Source: Halomonas sp. MCCC 1A13316
GTDB taxonomy: Bacteria > Pseudomonadota > Gammaproteobacteria > Pseudomonadales > Halomonadaceae
DNA length: 64,000 nt
Direction: 5' to 3'
Assembly: GCF_014931605.1 (NCBI RefSeq)
Contig: NZ_CP053382.1
Location: 372,001-436,000 of the forward strand
Every line of letters begins with the position of its first letter. Within the stretch, counting starts at the first letter, position 1. The translations under genes were made by a program, and so were the position numbers. Below are positions 51,201 through 59,533 of this stretch, in pieces. Under the pieces are notes generated by a model. That model was not told the DNA's origin, did no database searches, and saw only the letters and a program-made list of their open reading frames with translations.

Positions 51201-51502
51201 CGGTCATCGAGGTGACCCCTAGTGCCCGCTCGTCCCATTCTTCCAAACAGCAGCTGAGCGAGTGGAAGGCGCGGCTGCCCTCACACCAGCACAAGGTGGA
51301 GTGGCAGGTGAAGCCGGCAGGCAAGCGGTATGCCCAAGCGCTGGGCACGGGCAATGTCACGTTCCACGTGGTCAATCAGAACAAGCGCATCCGAAGCGGC
51401 TATCCCGTGCGCTATGCGCTGGTGGTGACCTGTATCGTCATGGCTGCCCTGGCGACCGGTTCAGCCAACGCTTCTGCTCAGGCCGGGCCGGTTTCCGAGT
51501 AG
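48278..51502 (+). CDS. very large tyrosine recombinase (1074 aa), third gene of trio
   Basis: 1074 residues, start ATG at 48278 overlapping the previous stop by 8 bp. A canonical tyrosine recombinase catalytic domain is at about 540-735: FRAGLRIGEALS (R557), HHLRHSLA (H669, R672), MGHASPDV (H721) and Tyr in LRSYLHF (Y731). About 500 residues precede it (core-binding region likely in RWAVLRSFHAFLVADLGLANVTM). The ~340-residue C-terminal extension has an HTH-like LTQVMGIKPATLRKWKERLG, and the last 25 residues are hydrophobic (YALVVTCIVMAALAT). Presumed DNA integration or excision enzyme. Third in a coupled operon. Confidence 0.82.
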   Translation: MADRMESVWSGWKLLEIPEGAGGAEARHRQHLITRRRHQLAVLALLWQTHPELIRGEPNVQLSPDITQQWEASLQAGGSGSVVEIRHKVNFLSLGLSRGQRELGWDVVVPAPLRLVRPSASSFTPTSFAGLSLYRDWCRHTDKALQQSAFRTLLQQGNGGKGHRRLEPEMISWGLFLYLVITRDGLLGSKHLNSLPLATATLAMHATKAWLVLHEAVPDDMPGKVPPRSRWLLGVPTLTVLMRHVARFGAPAESASGYQAAKAYTQKAWRHFCRAVGAEEMLLSACQSYAATAFRLHVPEYLVNSSLGKHMGTALTETRWQQLLGGGYVTHAVPGGGAIPDEESTRDTGLAPVAQITAEQHGRDQPLYQARALLKSLHNAFYKRRDQKRLSFGAISGELQNAIADAQRMASIAECLCRWLLFLHQKQKRKQSTLYKYLGVTMPLLQAMGNTPVDQERLAMLVEAYQYVVEQARTEKNRHYRWAVLRSFHAFLVADLGLANVTMEFSGAGASVAHHADANCLSEEEYCLVARHLISQSDSLGEIRHWAFVLGFRAGLRIGEALSIQLDDILLHPRLKETEVILLIRNSVYVGIKSQDSRRQLPLHLLLTNSELEAFKAFVANRHAVARHGRIMLLGEGGDAVAPLRDDRVQAEIHDAMRRLTGDPSLRFHHLRHSLANYLLLSFHSVAVPWAVPAHHAALWKEVAEGPSRSGLYFIAQVMGHASPDVTLRSYLHFTCLLLDHYCHRQPTSVECAERPHAVAQLEPLTQVMGIKPATLRKWKERLGDNPLRWLGKAYPQCKIKDVALHEVVPLPPLPTTLQPERHGLSQLSLEQVEAALDLLSQRELVEVERIFQLRQGEAGRLSACALRVLTARTRRGDSAFRHYRTTAGKLLAPIRGRAPRLPLPHSLAERQIAYAMYRVIWSQWFEQQPKQLRAHLRFFYRFHRATDGHVWVRDLDAGLAFVGWVLSLNPGIGAVIEVTPSARSSHSSKQQLSEWKARLPSHQHKVEWQVKPAGKRYAQALGTGNVTFHVVNQNKRIRSGYPVRYALVVTCIVMAALATGSANASAQAGPVSE

Positions 51503-52016
51503 ATTCTTCCCTCTCTCACGCTGTGCAGCCTCCCTGCAGGCCGTAGTCGCTCGTCAGGGGGGCCGTGAACCAGGCTTGCCCGGCCTACCAGACCAGGGGC
51601 ATTGGCTGTGAGCGAGATGAAAGCCAGGCAGGCCAATCATCCCGCTTTCTTCCTGCATGTTTCTACGCGCACACCCGCACCCTCCAATCAAATTGCAACA
51701 GCAACCGGGAAAAAGGGCTCTTAAAAAACTGCATGTAAGAGATAACGTACAAACTTTATCTCTGAAGTCTTCAATAACGTTTATTCAACGTAAATTGTCG
51801 GCATCGATCTGCATGAAAAATTTCACTTCTGCTGTCTGCCGCATGCTGGCGGGCCGGCTTGCGTAAAATGTGCCGATTCGCTGTTTCAAGGAAAAGCGGC
51901 GTTTTATTGCCGTTATTGCAGACTACAACGCAGGCCAATCAGGGATAACCTGCCTCCTTTCTTTTTCCTCCCTCTCGGATTCGTTCATACCAGGGCGACG
52001 ACATGACGATGCAAGT
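51503..52016. other. gap between recombinase trio and capsule leader
   Basis: No gene I can support. Unlike the flanking coding DNA, 51660-51950 is AT-rich. GCAGGCCAATCA occurs at 51628-51639 and 51930-51941 (302-bp interval); the significance is unclear. The right boundary of the trio's insertion and the start of the capsule transcript should lie in this stretch. Confidence 0.4.
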
Positions 52017-52036
52017 CAAAAGTTACCTAACTTTTG
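52017..52036. promoter_or_regulatory. perfect inverted repeat upstream of capsule genes
   Basis: CAAAAGTTACCTAACTTTTG, 8-bp arms and a 4-nt centre. It is followed 35 nt later by TAGAAT (52071-52076), a candidate -10, so it could be an operator or a transcript hairpin. No regulator can be named. Confidence 0.4.
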
Positions 52037-52176
52037 GCTAGTTCTTGTAGCTGAAAGGTAACTCGCACTTTAGAATGGCCGCCCTCAAACGGAACGAAGC
52101 GAAGCGGGCTTCGGAAACGCATTCCATTACATCTTCATTATGCAGGGCAAGGGTAGAGGTCCGGAATCAACCCCTG

Positions 52177-52188
52177 GGCGGTAGCGTG
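52177..52188 (+). promoter_or_regulatory. ops element (JUMPstart-type) before the capsule operon
   Basis: GGCGGTAGCGTG is an exact match to the ops core that pauses RNA polymerase and recruits RfaH. Upstream GGGTAGAGGT and CCCTG recall the JUMPstart context. It lies 129 nt before the first capsule gene, so long-range RfaH antitermination of the kps/rfb operon is expected. The rfaH gene is not in this window. Confidence 0.75.
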
Positions 52189-52316
52189 CCCGGGCGTTCG
52201 AAAAAATGGCCCCCTGTTGTGGCATACTCGTTATATTTCCTGCGCTTGCGGCACGAAACCTACGCCGACAGCCTGTTATCGGCCGACACCTGCCGAAAGA
52301 TCCGACAAGAGTCCTC

Positions 52317-52757
52317 ATGAAACGACACCCTTTTTCTTGCGCGCCACGCCAGGCCACCATGCAGGTGCTGGCGCTGACGCTGATGGCGGTCCTGGGCGGC
52401 TGCGCGATGCCGGCCACCCAGCCGAGCGATACCGCCGGTTCGGTGATGACCGGCACCCAGGGCAAGCCGGTGGGCGAAGAGCTGAGCCAGTGGCTGGCTC
52501 GCGCCCATCCCGGCGAAGTGATCCAGCTCGGCCAGAGCCCCTGGGGCCGCGAGGTCCAGGTGGAAGTCGGTAGCCTGTATTACGCCGCCAGCGGGCGGGT
52601 ATGCCGCGAGCTCACCGTTCGCCAGGGCGGGCTGGATGCCGAGCGCCGAGAGATCGCCTGCGAAACCGCCGCCGGCAACTGGGTGACCCGACGCCAGGTC
52701 ACCGCCAGCCAATCCTCCTCAAGCCAATCAGGCTCCAGCAACGGGAGCGCGCGCTGA
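52317..52757 (+). CDS. capsule-operon outer-membrane lipoprotein
   Basis: 146 residues from ATG at 52317; longer in-frame starts upstream are in non-protein-like sequence. Hydrophobic stretch ending in lipobox LGGC (Cys ~28), so a lipid-anchored envelope protein. Compact C-terminal domain with EVQVEVGSLYYAASGRVCRELTV and a Cys pair (Cys in VCREL, CET) that could form a disulfide, then a Ser/Gln tail. Precedes kpsD by a one-base TGATG overlap, so likely a partner of the export machinery. Exact family not recognised. Confidence 0.8.
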   Translation: MKRHPFSCAPRQATMQVLALTLMAVLGGCAMPATQPSDTAGSVMTGTQGKPVGEELSQWLARAHPGEVIQLGQSPWGREVQVEVGSLYYAASGRVCRELTVRQGGLDAERREIACETAAGNWVTRRQVTASQSSSSQSGSSNGSAR

Positions 52758-54466
52758 TGCCGGTCTCTTCTCGCTCGACCCAGGTACTTGCCGGCCTCGC
52801 GCTACTGGCCCTGCCTCTGCTCGCCAGTGCCCAGGCGCTCAGCTTGCCCGGCGGCATCCTGCCCGAGAACCAACGTGTCGAAGCGCTGGAGGAACAGGTC
52901 GAGGAGCGTCCGCGCGCCGACTGGCGCAGCAGCGGTACCTACGGCCCCGTGTCACAGGCACAGCTCGATGACGCCGCTGAGGAACTGCCGCCTTTCGGTG
53001 CCAACCTGTTCGAAGGCGGCTTTCGCGGCACCATGGCCGACGGGCTCAATCCGAAATACCGGGTCAAGCCCGGCGACCAGGTCACCCTACGTGCCTGGGG
53101 TGCCACGGAAATCGATCGGGTGCTTGCGGTCGATGCCCAGGGCAACGTCTTTCTTCCCGGTATCGGCCCGTTGGCCGTGCAGGGCCAGAACAGCCAACAG
53201 CTTGATGCGACCGTGCGCCAGGCCATCCGCAGCGTCTATCCCGAAAACGTGCAGGTCTATACCAACCTGCAGGGTGTGCAGCCGATCGGCGTGTTCGTCA
53301 CCGGCTACGTGGAGAACCCCGGCCGCTACGCCGGCACGCCCAGCGACTCTTTGCTTTATTTCCTCGACCAGGCCGGCGGCATCGACAATGCGCTGGGCAG
53401 CTATCGCCGCATCCGAGTGATACGTGGCGCCCAGTCCATCGCGCAAGTCGATCTCTATGACTTCCTGCTCGATGGTGAGATCGCCCGCCCGCAGCTGCGC
53501 GACGGCGACACCATCGTGGTGGAAGAGCGCGGCCCAGCCATCGCCGTGGTGGGTGATGTGCATCGCGAATACCGCTACGAGCTGACCGGCGAGCACCTCA
53601 CCGGGGCCGAGGTCGTCAACCTGGCGCGGCTCAAGAGCGGCGTCTCGCATGTGCTCGTGCGCGGTTCACGTTCCGACGGCCCCATCGCGCGCTACTTCCC
53701 GCTTGACGCCTTCTATGGCCAGTCGGTACGCAGTGGTGACGAAGTGATGTTCAGCGCCGACCAGCGTGACGAAACCATCGTGGTGCAGGTAGAGGGCAGC
53801 TACTACGGTCCCTCGCGCTACGCCCTGCCGCGCGACGCTCGTTTGGGCGAACTGCTCGACGCCATCGCCGTGCCCGAGCAGATGACAGCGGTGCACAGCA
53901 TCTCGCTGCGCCGCGAGAGCGTGGCCATCCAGCAGCAGCAATCGCTGGAAGACAGCCTGCGCCGTCTGGAAACCACCTACCTGGGGGCATCGTCTCGCAC
54001 CAACGAGGAGGCCCAGATTCGCGTGCGCGAGGCCGAGCTGATCCAGACCTTTGTCGAGCGCGCCCGGGAGATGGAGCCCAGCGGCCGGTTGGTGGTGGCC
54101 CACGAAGACCGAATCAGCGACGTGCGCCTGCAGGATGGCGACGTGATCACCATTCCCGAAGTCAGTGACTCCATCCTGATCAGCGGCGAGATCGTGGTGC
54201 CCCAGGCGGTGGTCTACAAGCCCGGCTTGAGCGCCAAGGACTACATCGAAGGCGCCGGCGGCTTCACCCAGCGCGCCGACGAAAGCCACATACTGGTGGT
54301 GCGCCAGAACGGCGCCGTGCGCAATGCCCGCGACGTCAGCCTGCGGCCCGGCGACGAAATCCTCGTCATGCCGGAAGTGCCGACCAAGAACCTGCAGCTC
54401 GCCACCAGCATTACGCAGATCCTCTATCAGATTGCCGTGGCCACCAAGGTCGCCATCGATCTCTAA
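52757..54466 (+). CDS. kpsD: capsule polysaccharide export protein KpsD (Wza/OPX family)
   Basis: 569 residues, as in E. coli KpsD (~558). Signal peptide at residues 1-26 (ALLALPLLASAQA). Poly_export/SLBB repeats: YRVKPGDQVTLRAWG at the first domain, then IGVFVTGYVENPGRYAGTP, and SLBB-like units to the C-terminus (LISGEIVVPQAVVYKPG). Export channel in the periplasm and outer membrane for group 2 capsule. Overlaps the lipoprotein gene; KpsM follows 12 bp later. Confidence 0.93.
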   Translation: MPVSSRSTQVLAGLALLALPLLASAQALSLPGGILPENQRVEALEEQVEERPRADWRSSGTYGPVSQAQLDDAAEELPPFGANLFEGGFRGTMADGLNPKYRVKPGDQVTLRAWGATEIDRVLAVDAQGNVFLPGIGPLAVQGQNSQQLDATVRQAIRSVYPENVQVYTNLQGVQPIGVFVTGYVENPGRYAGTPSDSLLYFLDQAGGIDNALGSYRRIRVIRGAQSIAQVDLYDFLLDGEIARPQLRDGDTIVVEERGPAIAVVGDVHREYRYELTGEHLTGAEVVNLARLKSGVSHVLVRGSRSDGPIARYFPLDAFYGQSVRSGDEVMFSADQRDETIVVQVEGSYYGPSRYALPRDARLGELLDAIAVPEQMTAVHSISLRRESVAIQQQQSLEDSLRRLETTYLGASSRTNEEAQIRVREAELIQTFVERAREMEPSGRLVVAHEDRISDVRLQDGDVITIPEVSDSILISGEIVVPQAVVYKPGLSAKDYIEGAGGFTQRADESHILVVRQNGAVRNARDVSLRPGDEILVMPEVPTKNLQLATSITQILYQIAVATKVAIDL

Positions 54467-54478
54467 CGCTGCCTGACC

Positions 54479-55285
54479 ATGCCCAACACCGAAACCACCA
54501 CAGGCTCCCGCACCCCCTGGCAAGTGACGCGCAGCGTCTGGTACGCCATGTTCATGCGCGAGGCCATCTCGCGCACCATGGCCGATCGCATGGGCTGGTT
54601 CTGGATGCTCTTCGAGCCCGTGGCGTTCACCTTGATCATGGTCGCCATACGCGGCTTTGTCAGCGGCGATAACCTGATCGTCAACGCGGATTTCATCCCT
54701 TGGATGCTGACCGGCCTGATGGGCTTTTTCCTCATTCGTGAGGGCATGATGCGCGGCCTGGGGGCTATCGATGCCAACAGTGCGCTGTTTGCCTATCGTC
54801 AGGTGCAGCCGATCGACCCGGTCCTGGTACGCACCTACCTGGAGGGCATGCTGCGAAGCTTCGTGTTCGTGCTCTTCATCGTCGGTGCGCTGCTGCTGGA
54901 AGTGGACCTCTACCCCGACGACGCCATCCGCGCCATGGGCTGGTGGCTCTCGCTATGGGCACTGGGGCTTGGTCTGGGCCTGGTGGTGTCGGTGTTGGGC
55001 ACCCTGGTACAGGAGATGGCCATCATCGTGCGCATGATCAGCTTGCCGCTGCTGATCCTCTCGGGGGTGATCTTTCCGCTCAATCACCTGCCGCACTGGC
55101 TGCTGGAATACCTGATGCTCAATCCCATCGTCCACGGGCTGGAGCTGCTACGGGCCGGCTTCTTCGATGGCTACAAGGTGGTAAACGGCACCAGTGCCAG
55201 CTATTTCTGGATGTGGACACTCGCCACGGTCGCGCTCGGCATGCTACTGCATGTGCGTTTCAAAGAGCGCCTGAAAGCCAAATGA
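54479..55285 (+). CDS. kpsM: capsule ABC transporter permease KpsM
   Basis: 268 residues, ABC-2 type permease with about six TM segments (AFTLIMVAIRGFV, FVFVLFIVGALLLE, LGLGLGLVVSVLG, LPLLILSGVIFPLNHLP). N-terminal MREAISRTMADRMGWFWMLFEP is typical of KpsM/BexB/CtrC. Moves lipid-linked capsule polymer across the inner membrane with KpsT. Stop and the kpsT start overlap as ATGA. Confidence 0.95.
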   Translation: MPNTETTTGSRTPWQVTRSVWYAMFMREAISRTMADRMGWFWMLFEPVAFTLIMVAIRGFVSGDNLIVNADFIPWMLTGLMGFFLIREGMMRGLGAIDANSALFAYRQVQPIDPVLVRTYLEGMLRSFVFVLFIVGALLLEVDLYPDDAIRAMGWWLSLWALGLGLGLVVSVLGTLVQEMAIIVRMISLPLLILSGVIFPLNHLPHWLLEYLMLNPIVHGLELLRAGFFDGYKVVNGTSASYFWMWTLATVALGMLLHVRFKERLKAK

Positions 55286-56178
55286 TCGAAATCGCCGGCC
55301 TCTACAAGCGCTATCACAACCACCATGGCAGCGACTGGGTGCTGCGCGACGTAAATCTGGCCATCCCCCGGGGAGTGAGCGTGGGCTTGCTGGGCCGCAA
55401 CGGTGCGGGCAAGTCGACCCTGCTGCGCCTGATCGCCGGCATGGATACCCCCGAGCGGGGCGAGATCCGGCGCCACTGCCGGGTATCGTGGCCCATCGGC
55501 CTGTCCGGTGGTTTCCAGGGCAGCATGACGGGGCGGCAGAACGTCAAGTTCGTGGCTCGTGTGCACGGCGGGCGCCACAACGTTGCGCCCATCATTGACA
55601 AGGTGCAGGCCTTTGCCGAGCTGGGTGATGCCTTCGACGAGCCGATCCGGACCTACTCCAGCGGCATGCGCGCCCGATTGAACTTCGGCCTCTCGCTCGC
55701 TTTCAACTTCGACGTCTACCTCTCCGACGAAGCCACAGCGGTGGGCGACCGCGCCTTCCGGGCCAAGGCCACGCAGGCGTTCAAGGAGAAAGTCGGCCAG
55801 GCCAGCCTGATCATGGTCTCCCATAGCGAGGGCATCCTGAAGGAACTCTGCCAGGCCGGCATCCACCTGGCGGAAGGGCGCGCCACCTGGTACGACGACA
55901 TCAACGACGCGATTGGCGCCTATCACGCGGAAACCGCCCCCGAGACAGCGGCGGCCGCCCCCTTGCCCCGCACGCTGCCGGAAGCGCGGCGCCATCTGAG
56001 CCAATGCAAGGCAGCGTTCGATAAGGCCAAGGCGGCCTTCGAGCAGGCCCAGCAGGACGACCTGATTCCGCGCGAACGCAAAGTGTACGGCGATGCCTTC
56101 CGCGCCGCTCGCGAGCGGCTCCACGAGGCCCGCCGCCTGGTGCAGGCACTGCAATCGCAGCAGGGTGGCGACCCGTAG
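55282..56178 (+). CDS. kpsT: capsule ABC transporter ATPase KpsT
   Basis: 298 residues from the ATG overlapping kpsM. Walker A GRNGAGKST, signature region TYSSGMRARL and the Walker B region FDVYLSDEATAVGD are those of KpsT/CtrD, where the B strand is atypical. After ~220 residues there is a coiled-coil-like C-terminal extension (Ala/Gln/Lys-rich, FDKAKAAFEQAQQDDL) that is longer than in E. coli KpsT (~219 residues). Drives export of capsule polysaccharide. Confidence 0.93.
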   Translation: MIEIAGLYKRYHNHHGSDWVLRDVNLAIPRGVSVGLLGRNGAGKSTLLRLIAGMDTPERGEIRRHCRVSWPIGLSGGFQGSMTGRQNVKFVARVHGGRHNVAPIIDKVQAFAELGDAFDEPIRTYSSGMRARLNFGLSLAFNFDVYLSDEATAVGDRAFRAKATQAFKEKVGQASLIMVSHSEGILKELCQAGIHLAEGRATWYDDINDAIGAYHAETAPETAAAAPLPRTLPEARRHLSQCKAAFDKAKAAFEQAQQDDLIPRERKVYGDAFRAARERLHEARRLVQALQSQQGGDP

Positions 56179-56255
56179 AACCGGCGTTTCCCGAGCAGTT
56201 CTTACCGCTTCAACCTCGCAGCTTGAAGCTCTTCTCACGGCTTACAGCGTACCCT

Positions 56256-57338
56256 ATGAAATCATTCATCAAATGCCAGCCCCACTGGGTCCTGGCTCTT
56301 CTGGCCATCGTACTGGTTACTCTCTACTGGTTCGTCTGGGCCGAGGATCGCTACGTTTCACGCGCGACCGTGGTGCTGGAAAGTCCGCAGATCGCGGCGC
56401 CGGAGATCAATTTCTCCTCGATCCTGACCGGTACCTCGGGCTCGGGCGACCTGCTGCTGCTACGTGAGCACCTGCTCTCCGTGGACATGCTGCGCCGCGT
56501 GGAGGAAGCGCTGGGCTTTCGCCAGCACTTCAGCCAGCACGGCGACATCTTCGCCCGCCTGCGCGATGCCGAGGCACCCATCGAAGACCTGCACGAGTAC
56601 TACCTGCGGCGAGTCGAGGTCGAGCTGGACGAGTACGCCGGCGTGCTCAACATCCGGGTGGAGGCCTACACGCCTGAATTCGCCCACGCCATGGCGAGCC
56701 TGTTGCTGGAAGCCGGCGAGGCCCACATGAACGAAATGGGCCGCCGCCTGGCCGAGGAGCAGGTGCGCTTCCTGGAAGAACAGCTGGCGCGGCTGGAAGC
56801 GCGGCTGGATGACGCACGAACCGAGCTGCTGACCTTTCAAAATCGGGAGGGTCTGGTCTCACCCACCCAGACGGTAGAGAGCATCAACCAGGTGGTGGCT
56901 ACCCTGGAAGGCGAACTGGCCCGCTTGCAGGCCCAGCGCCAGGCCCTGGCCACCTACCAGAGTAATCGTTCCTCCGACATGCGCCGGGTGCAGGCCGAGA
57001 TCGACGCCATGCGCGACCAGATCGAGACCCAGCGAGATCGCCTGGCCCAGGCCACCGGAGAATCGCTCAACCGCATCTCCTCGGAATACCAGACGTTGGA
57101 ACTCAAGGCGCAGTTCGCCCAGGAAACCTACTCCAGCGCCCTGGCTGCGCTGGAAAGCACCCGTCTCGAGGCGGCGCGCAAGCTCAAACAGGTCAGCATT
57201 CTGCAGAGCCCGCTATTCCCCGAGTACGCCACCAGCCCGAAGCGCCTCTACAACGCCAGCGTATTCGCCATCGTCACGCTCTTTCTCGCCTTTATTGCCA
57301 GCATGCTGGTGCTGATTGTTCGCGACCATCGCGACTGA
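56256..57338 (+). CDS. kpsE: capsule export inner-membrane protein KpsE
   Basis: 360 residues from ATG at 56256; TTG at 56223 would add 11 residues. N-terminal TM ([19 protein letters not shown]), long periplasmic coiled coil ([45 protein letters not shown]), and C-terminal TM ([20 protein letters not shown]). The PSPKRLYN-type segment (here TSPKRLYN) precedes the last TM, as in KpsE/CtrB/BexC. Bridges KpsMT and KpsD in the periplasm. Confidence 0.93.
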   Translation: MKSFIKCQPHWVLALLAIVLVTLYWFVWAEDRYVSRATVVLESPQIAAPEINFSSILTGTSGSGDLLLLREHLLSVDMLRRVEEALGFRQHFSQHGDIFARLRDAEAPIEDLHEYYLRRVEVELDEYAGVLNIRVEAYTPEFAHAMASLLLEAGEAHMNEMGRRLAEEQVRFLEEQLARLEARLDDARTELLTFQNREGLVSPTQTVESINQVVATLEGELARLQAQRQALATYQSNRSSDMRRVQAEIDAMRDQIETQRDRLAQATGESLNRISSEYQTLELKAQFAQETYSSALAALESTRLEAARKLKQVSILQSPLFPEYATSPKRLYNASVFAIVTLFLAFIASMLVLIVRDHRD

Positions 57339-57390
57339 GCGACACGTGCCGTCGCTAAAAAAACTAACGCAACGTACGCAGGAAACCATA

Positions 57391-58500
57391 ATGCCCAAGA
57401 CCTTCCTCGTGACCGGCGGGGCCGGCTTCATCGGCTCCGCCGTGGTGCGCGAACTGATCAAGAACACCGAACACCGCGTGGTCAATGTCGACAAGCTCAG
57501 CTATGCCGGCAACCTGGAGTCACTCGCAAGCGTGGCCGATAGTGCTCGCTACACCTTCGTGCTGGCCGATATTTGTCATGCACCCTCCATGCAGAGCATC
57601 TTCGAGCAGCACCAGCCAGATATCGTGATGCACCTCGCGGCCGAGAGCCACGTGGACCGGTCCATCGACGGACCTGCCGAGTTCATTCAGACCAACGTGG
57701 TCGGCACCGCGATCCTGCTGGAAGCCGCCCGCGGCTACTGGCTGGCACTCCAGATCGGTAATGCCAGGAAGGCGGCAGAGTTTCGTTTCCACCATATCTC
57801 CACCGATGAAGTCTACGGCGACCTCGAGGGCCCCGAAGGGCTCTTCACCGAAACCACGCCCTACGCACCGAGCTCCCCCTATTCCGCCAGCAAGGCCAGC
57901 TCCGACCATCTGGTACGCGCCTGGCAGCGTACCTATGGGCTGCCCACGCTGGTGACCAACTGCTCCAACAACTATGGGCCTTATCACTTCCCCGAGAAGC
58001 TCATCCCGCTGATGATCCTCAACGCCCTGGCCGGCAAGCCACTGCCGGTGTACGGCGATGGGCAGCAGATCCGTGACTGGCTCTACGTGGAAGACCACGC
58101 CCGCGCCCTGATCCAGGTCGCCACTGAAGGGCAGGTAGGGCAGACCTACAACATCGGTGGCCATAACGAGAAGACGAACCTGGAGGTCGTCGAGACGATC
58201 TGTGACCTGCTGCAGGAGCGGGTACCAAGTGAAAGCGCCTATCGCGACCTGATCACTTTCGTGGCCGATCGCCCCGGACACGATCTGCGCTATGCCATCG
58301 ATGCCGGCAAGATCGAACGTGAACTGGGTTGGGTACCGCGCGAAACCTTCGAGACCGGCCTGCGGAAGACCGTCGAGTGGTATTTGGGAAATCGCAGTTG
58401 GTGGCAGCGTGTGCAGGATGGCAGCTACCAGGGAGAGCGGCTGGGCCTGGCCAAGCAGCAAGGCGTTTCGCTTTCCGAAGCCAGCACGAGCGAGCTGTAA
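57391..58500 (+). CDS. rfbB: dTDP-glucose 4,6-dehydratase
   Basis: 369 residues from ATG at 57391 (AGGAAA upstream). Extended [41 protein letters not shown], catalytic [14 protein letters not shown] with Thr/Asp/Glu, [15 protein letters not shown] and [14 protein letters not shown]. Second enzyme of dTDP-L-rhamnose synthesis, making dTDP-4-keto-6-deoxyglucose. Starts the rfbB-D-A-C set, which follows kpsE in the same direction. Confidence 0.97.
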   Translation: MPKTFLVTGGAGFIGSAVVRELIKNTEHRVVNVDKLSYAGNLESLASVADSARYTFVLADICHAPSMQSIFEQHQPDIVMHLAAESHVDRSIDGPAEFIQTNVVGTAILLEAARGYWLALQIGNARKAAEFRFHHISTDEVYGDLEGPEGLFTETTPYAPSSPYSASKASSDHLVRAWQRTYGLPTLVTNCSNNYGPYHFPEKLIPLMILNALAGKPLPVYGDGQQIRDWLYVEDHARALIQVATEGQVGQTYNIGGHNEKTNLEVVETICDLLQERVPSESAYRDLITFVADRPGHDLRYAIDAGKIERELGWVPRETFETGLRKTVEWYLGNRSWWQRVQDGSYQGERLGLAKQQGVSLSEASTSEL

Positions 58501-58534
58501 AGAAGCACAACGATCGTAACGACAGGGATAGCCC

Positions 58535-59431
58535 ATGAACATTCTCTTGACCGGTGGCACCGGCCAAGTCGGCTTCGAGCTGCTCCGTAGCCTGGCGCCG
58601 CTGGGCAATGTGATAGCACCTACCCGAGCAGAGCTGGATCTCACCGACCTGAATGCCGTGGCGGGTTACCTCTCCAGGACTCGCCCCGGCCTGATCGTGA
58701 ATGCCGCAGCCTGGACAGCGGTGGATGCGGCCGAAAGCCATCGTGACGAAGCCTTCCAGCTCAATGCCGAGCTGCCCGAACAGTTGGCCATTTACGCTGC
58801 GCGCCGGAGCATTCCTCTCATTCACTACTCCAGCGACTACGTGTACTCGGGCGAGGCCATGCTAGAACGAGACGCCGTTCCGTGGCAGGAAGACAGCCCA
58901 ACCGGACCACTGTCGATCTACGGGGCCAGCAAGTTGGCAGGCGATCAGGCCATCATCGAGAGCGTGGCGCAGCATGTGATCTTGCGTACCAGCTGGGTGT
59001 ATGCCGCGCGCGGTAACAACTTCATGCGCACCATGCTGCGTTTGGGGCGTGAACGCGATGCGCTCAAGGTGGTCTGCGATCAGCACGGCGCGCCGACTCC
59101 CGCCCGGCTCATTGCCGAAATAACGGCCCTCGTCTCCTACCGGTTGCTGCATGGCGAGCCTATTGAGAGCGGCATCTACCACCTCGCTCCGCGTGGCGAA
59201 ACCAGCTGGCACGGCTTCGCCCGGGAGATTTTTCGTCTGGCTCTCGCGCAGGGCGAAGCGCTGGCCATTACACCCGAGCGGGTCGAGGCTATTACCACTG
59301 CGGAATATCCTACCCCCGCCCAGCGCCCGCTTAATTCGCGCCTCTCGCTTTCCAAGCTGGAAGATGCGCTCGGTATAGCCCTACCGCATTGGCAAGCCCA
59401 ACTCGCCCTGACGTTATCGGAAACCCGCTAG
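58535..59431 (+). CDS. rfbD: dTDP-4-dehydrorhamnose reductase
   Basis: 298 residues. SDR: LTGGTGQVGFELLRSL, NAAAWTAVDAAESH, YSSDYVYSG, IYGASKLAGDQ (YxxxK) and LRTSWVYAARGNNFM. Last enzyme of the pathway, yielding dTDP-L-rhamnose with NAD(P)H. Follows rfbB by 34 bp. Confidence 0.96.
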   Translation: MNILLTGGTGQVGFELLRSLAPLGNVIAPTRAELDLTDLNAVAGYLSRTRPGLIVNAAAWTAVDAAESHRDEAFQLNAELPEQLAIYAARRSIPLIHYSSDYVYSGEAMLERDAVPWQEDSPTGPLSIYGASKLAGDQAIIESVAQHVILRTSWVYAARGNNFMRTMLRLGRERDALKVVCDQHGAPTPARLIAEITALVSYRLLHGEPIESGIYHLAPRGETSWHGFAREIFRLALAQGEALAITPERVEAITTAEYPTPAQRPLNSRLSLSKLEDALGIALPHWQAQLALTLSETR

Positions 59432-59533
59432 AACGATAATTTTCGCGGCAAAACGCTCTGCTTGCTCCTGCCGACTCGCTACCACCCATCATTTTTACGA
59501 CGTCGCTCCTGTCGGGCGACAAGGAATCGTTTC

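Noticed and set aside
51628..51941. 12-nt direct repeat GCAGGCCAATCA, considered as a target-site duplication for the trio
   Set aside because: Both copies lie to the right of the trio, so they cannot flank it. Chance or an old duplication is as likely.
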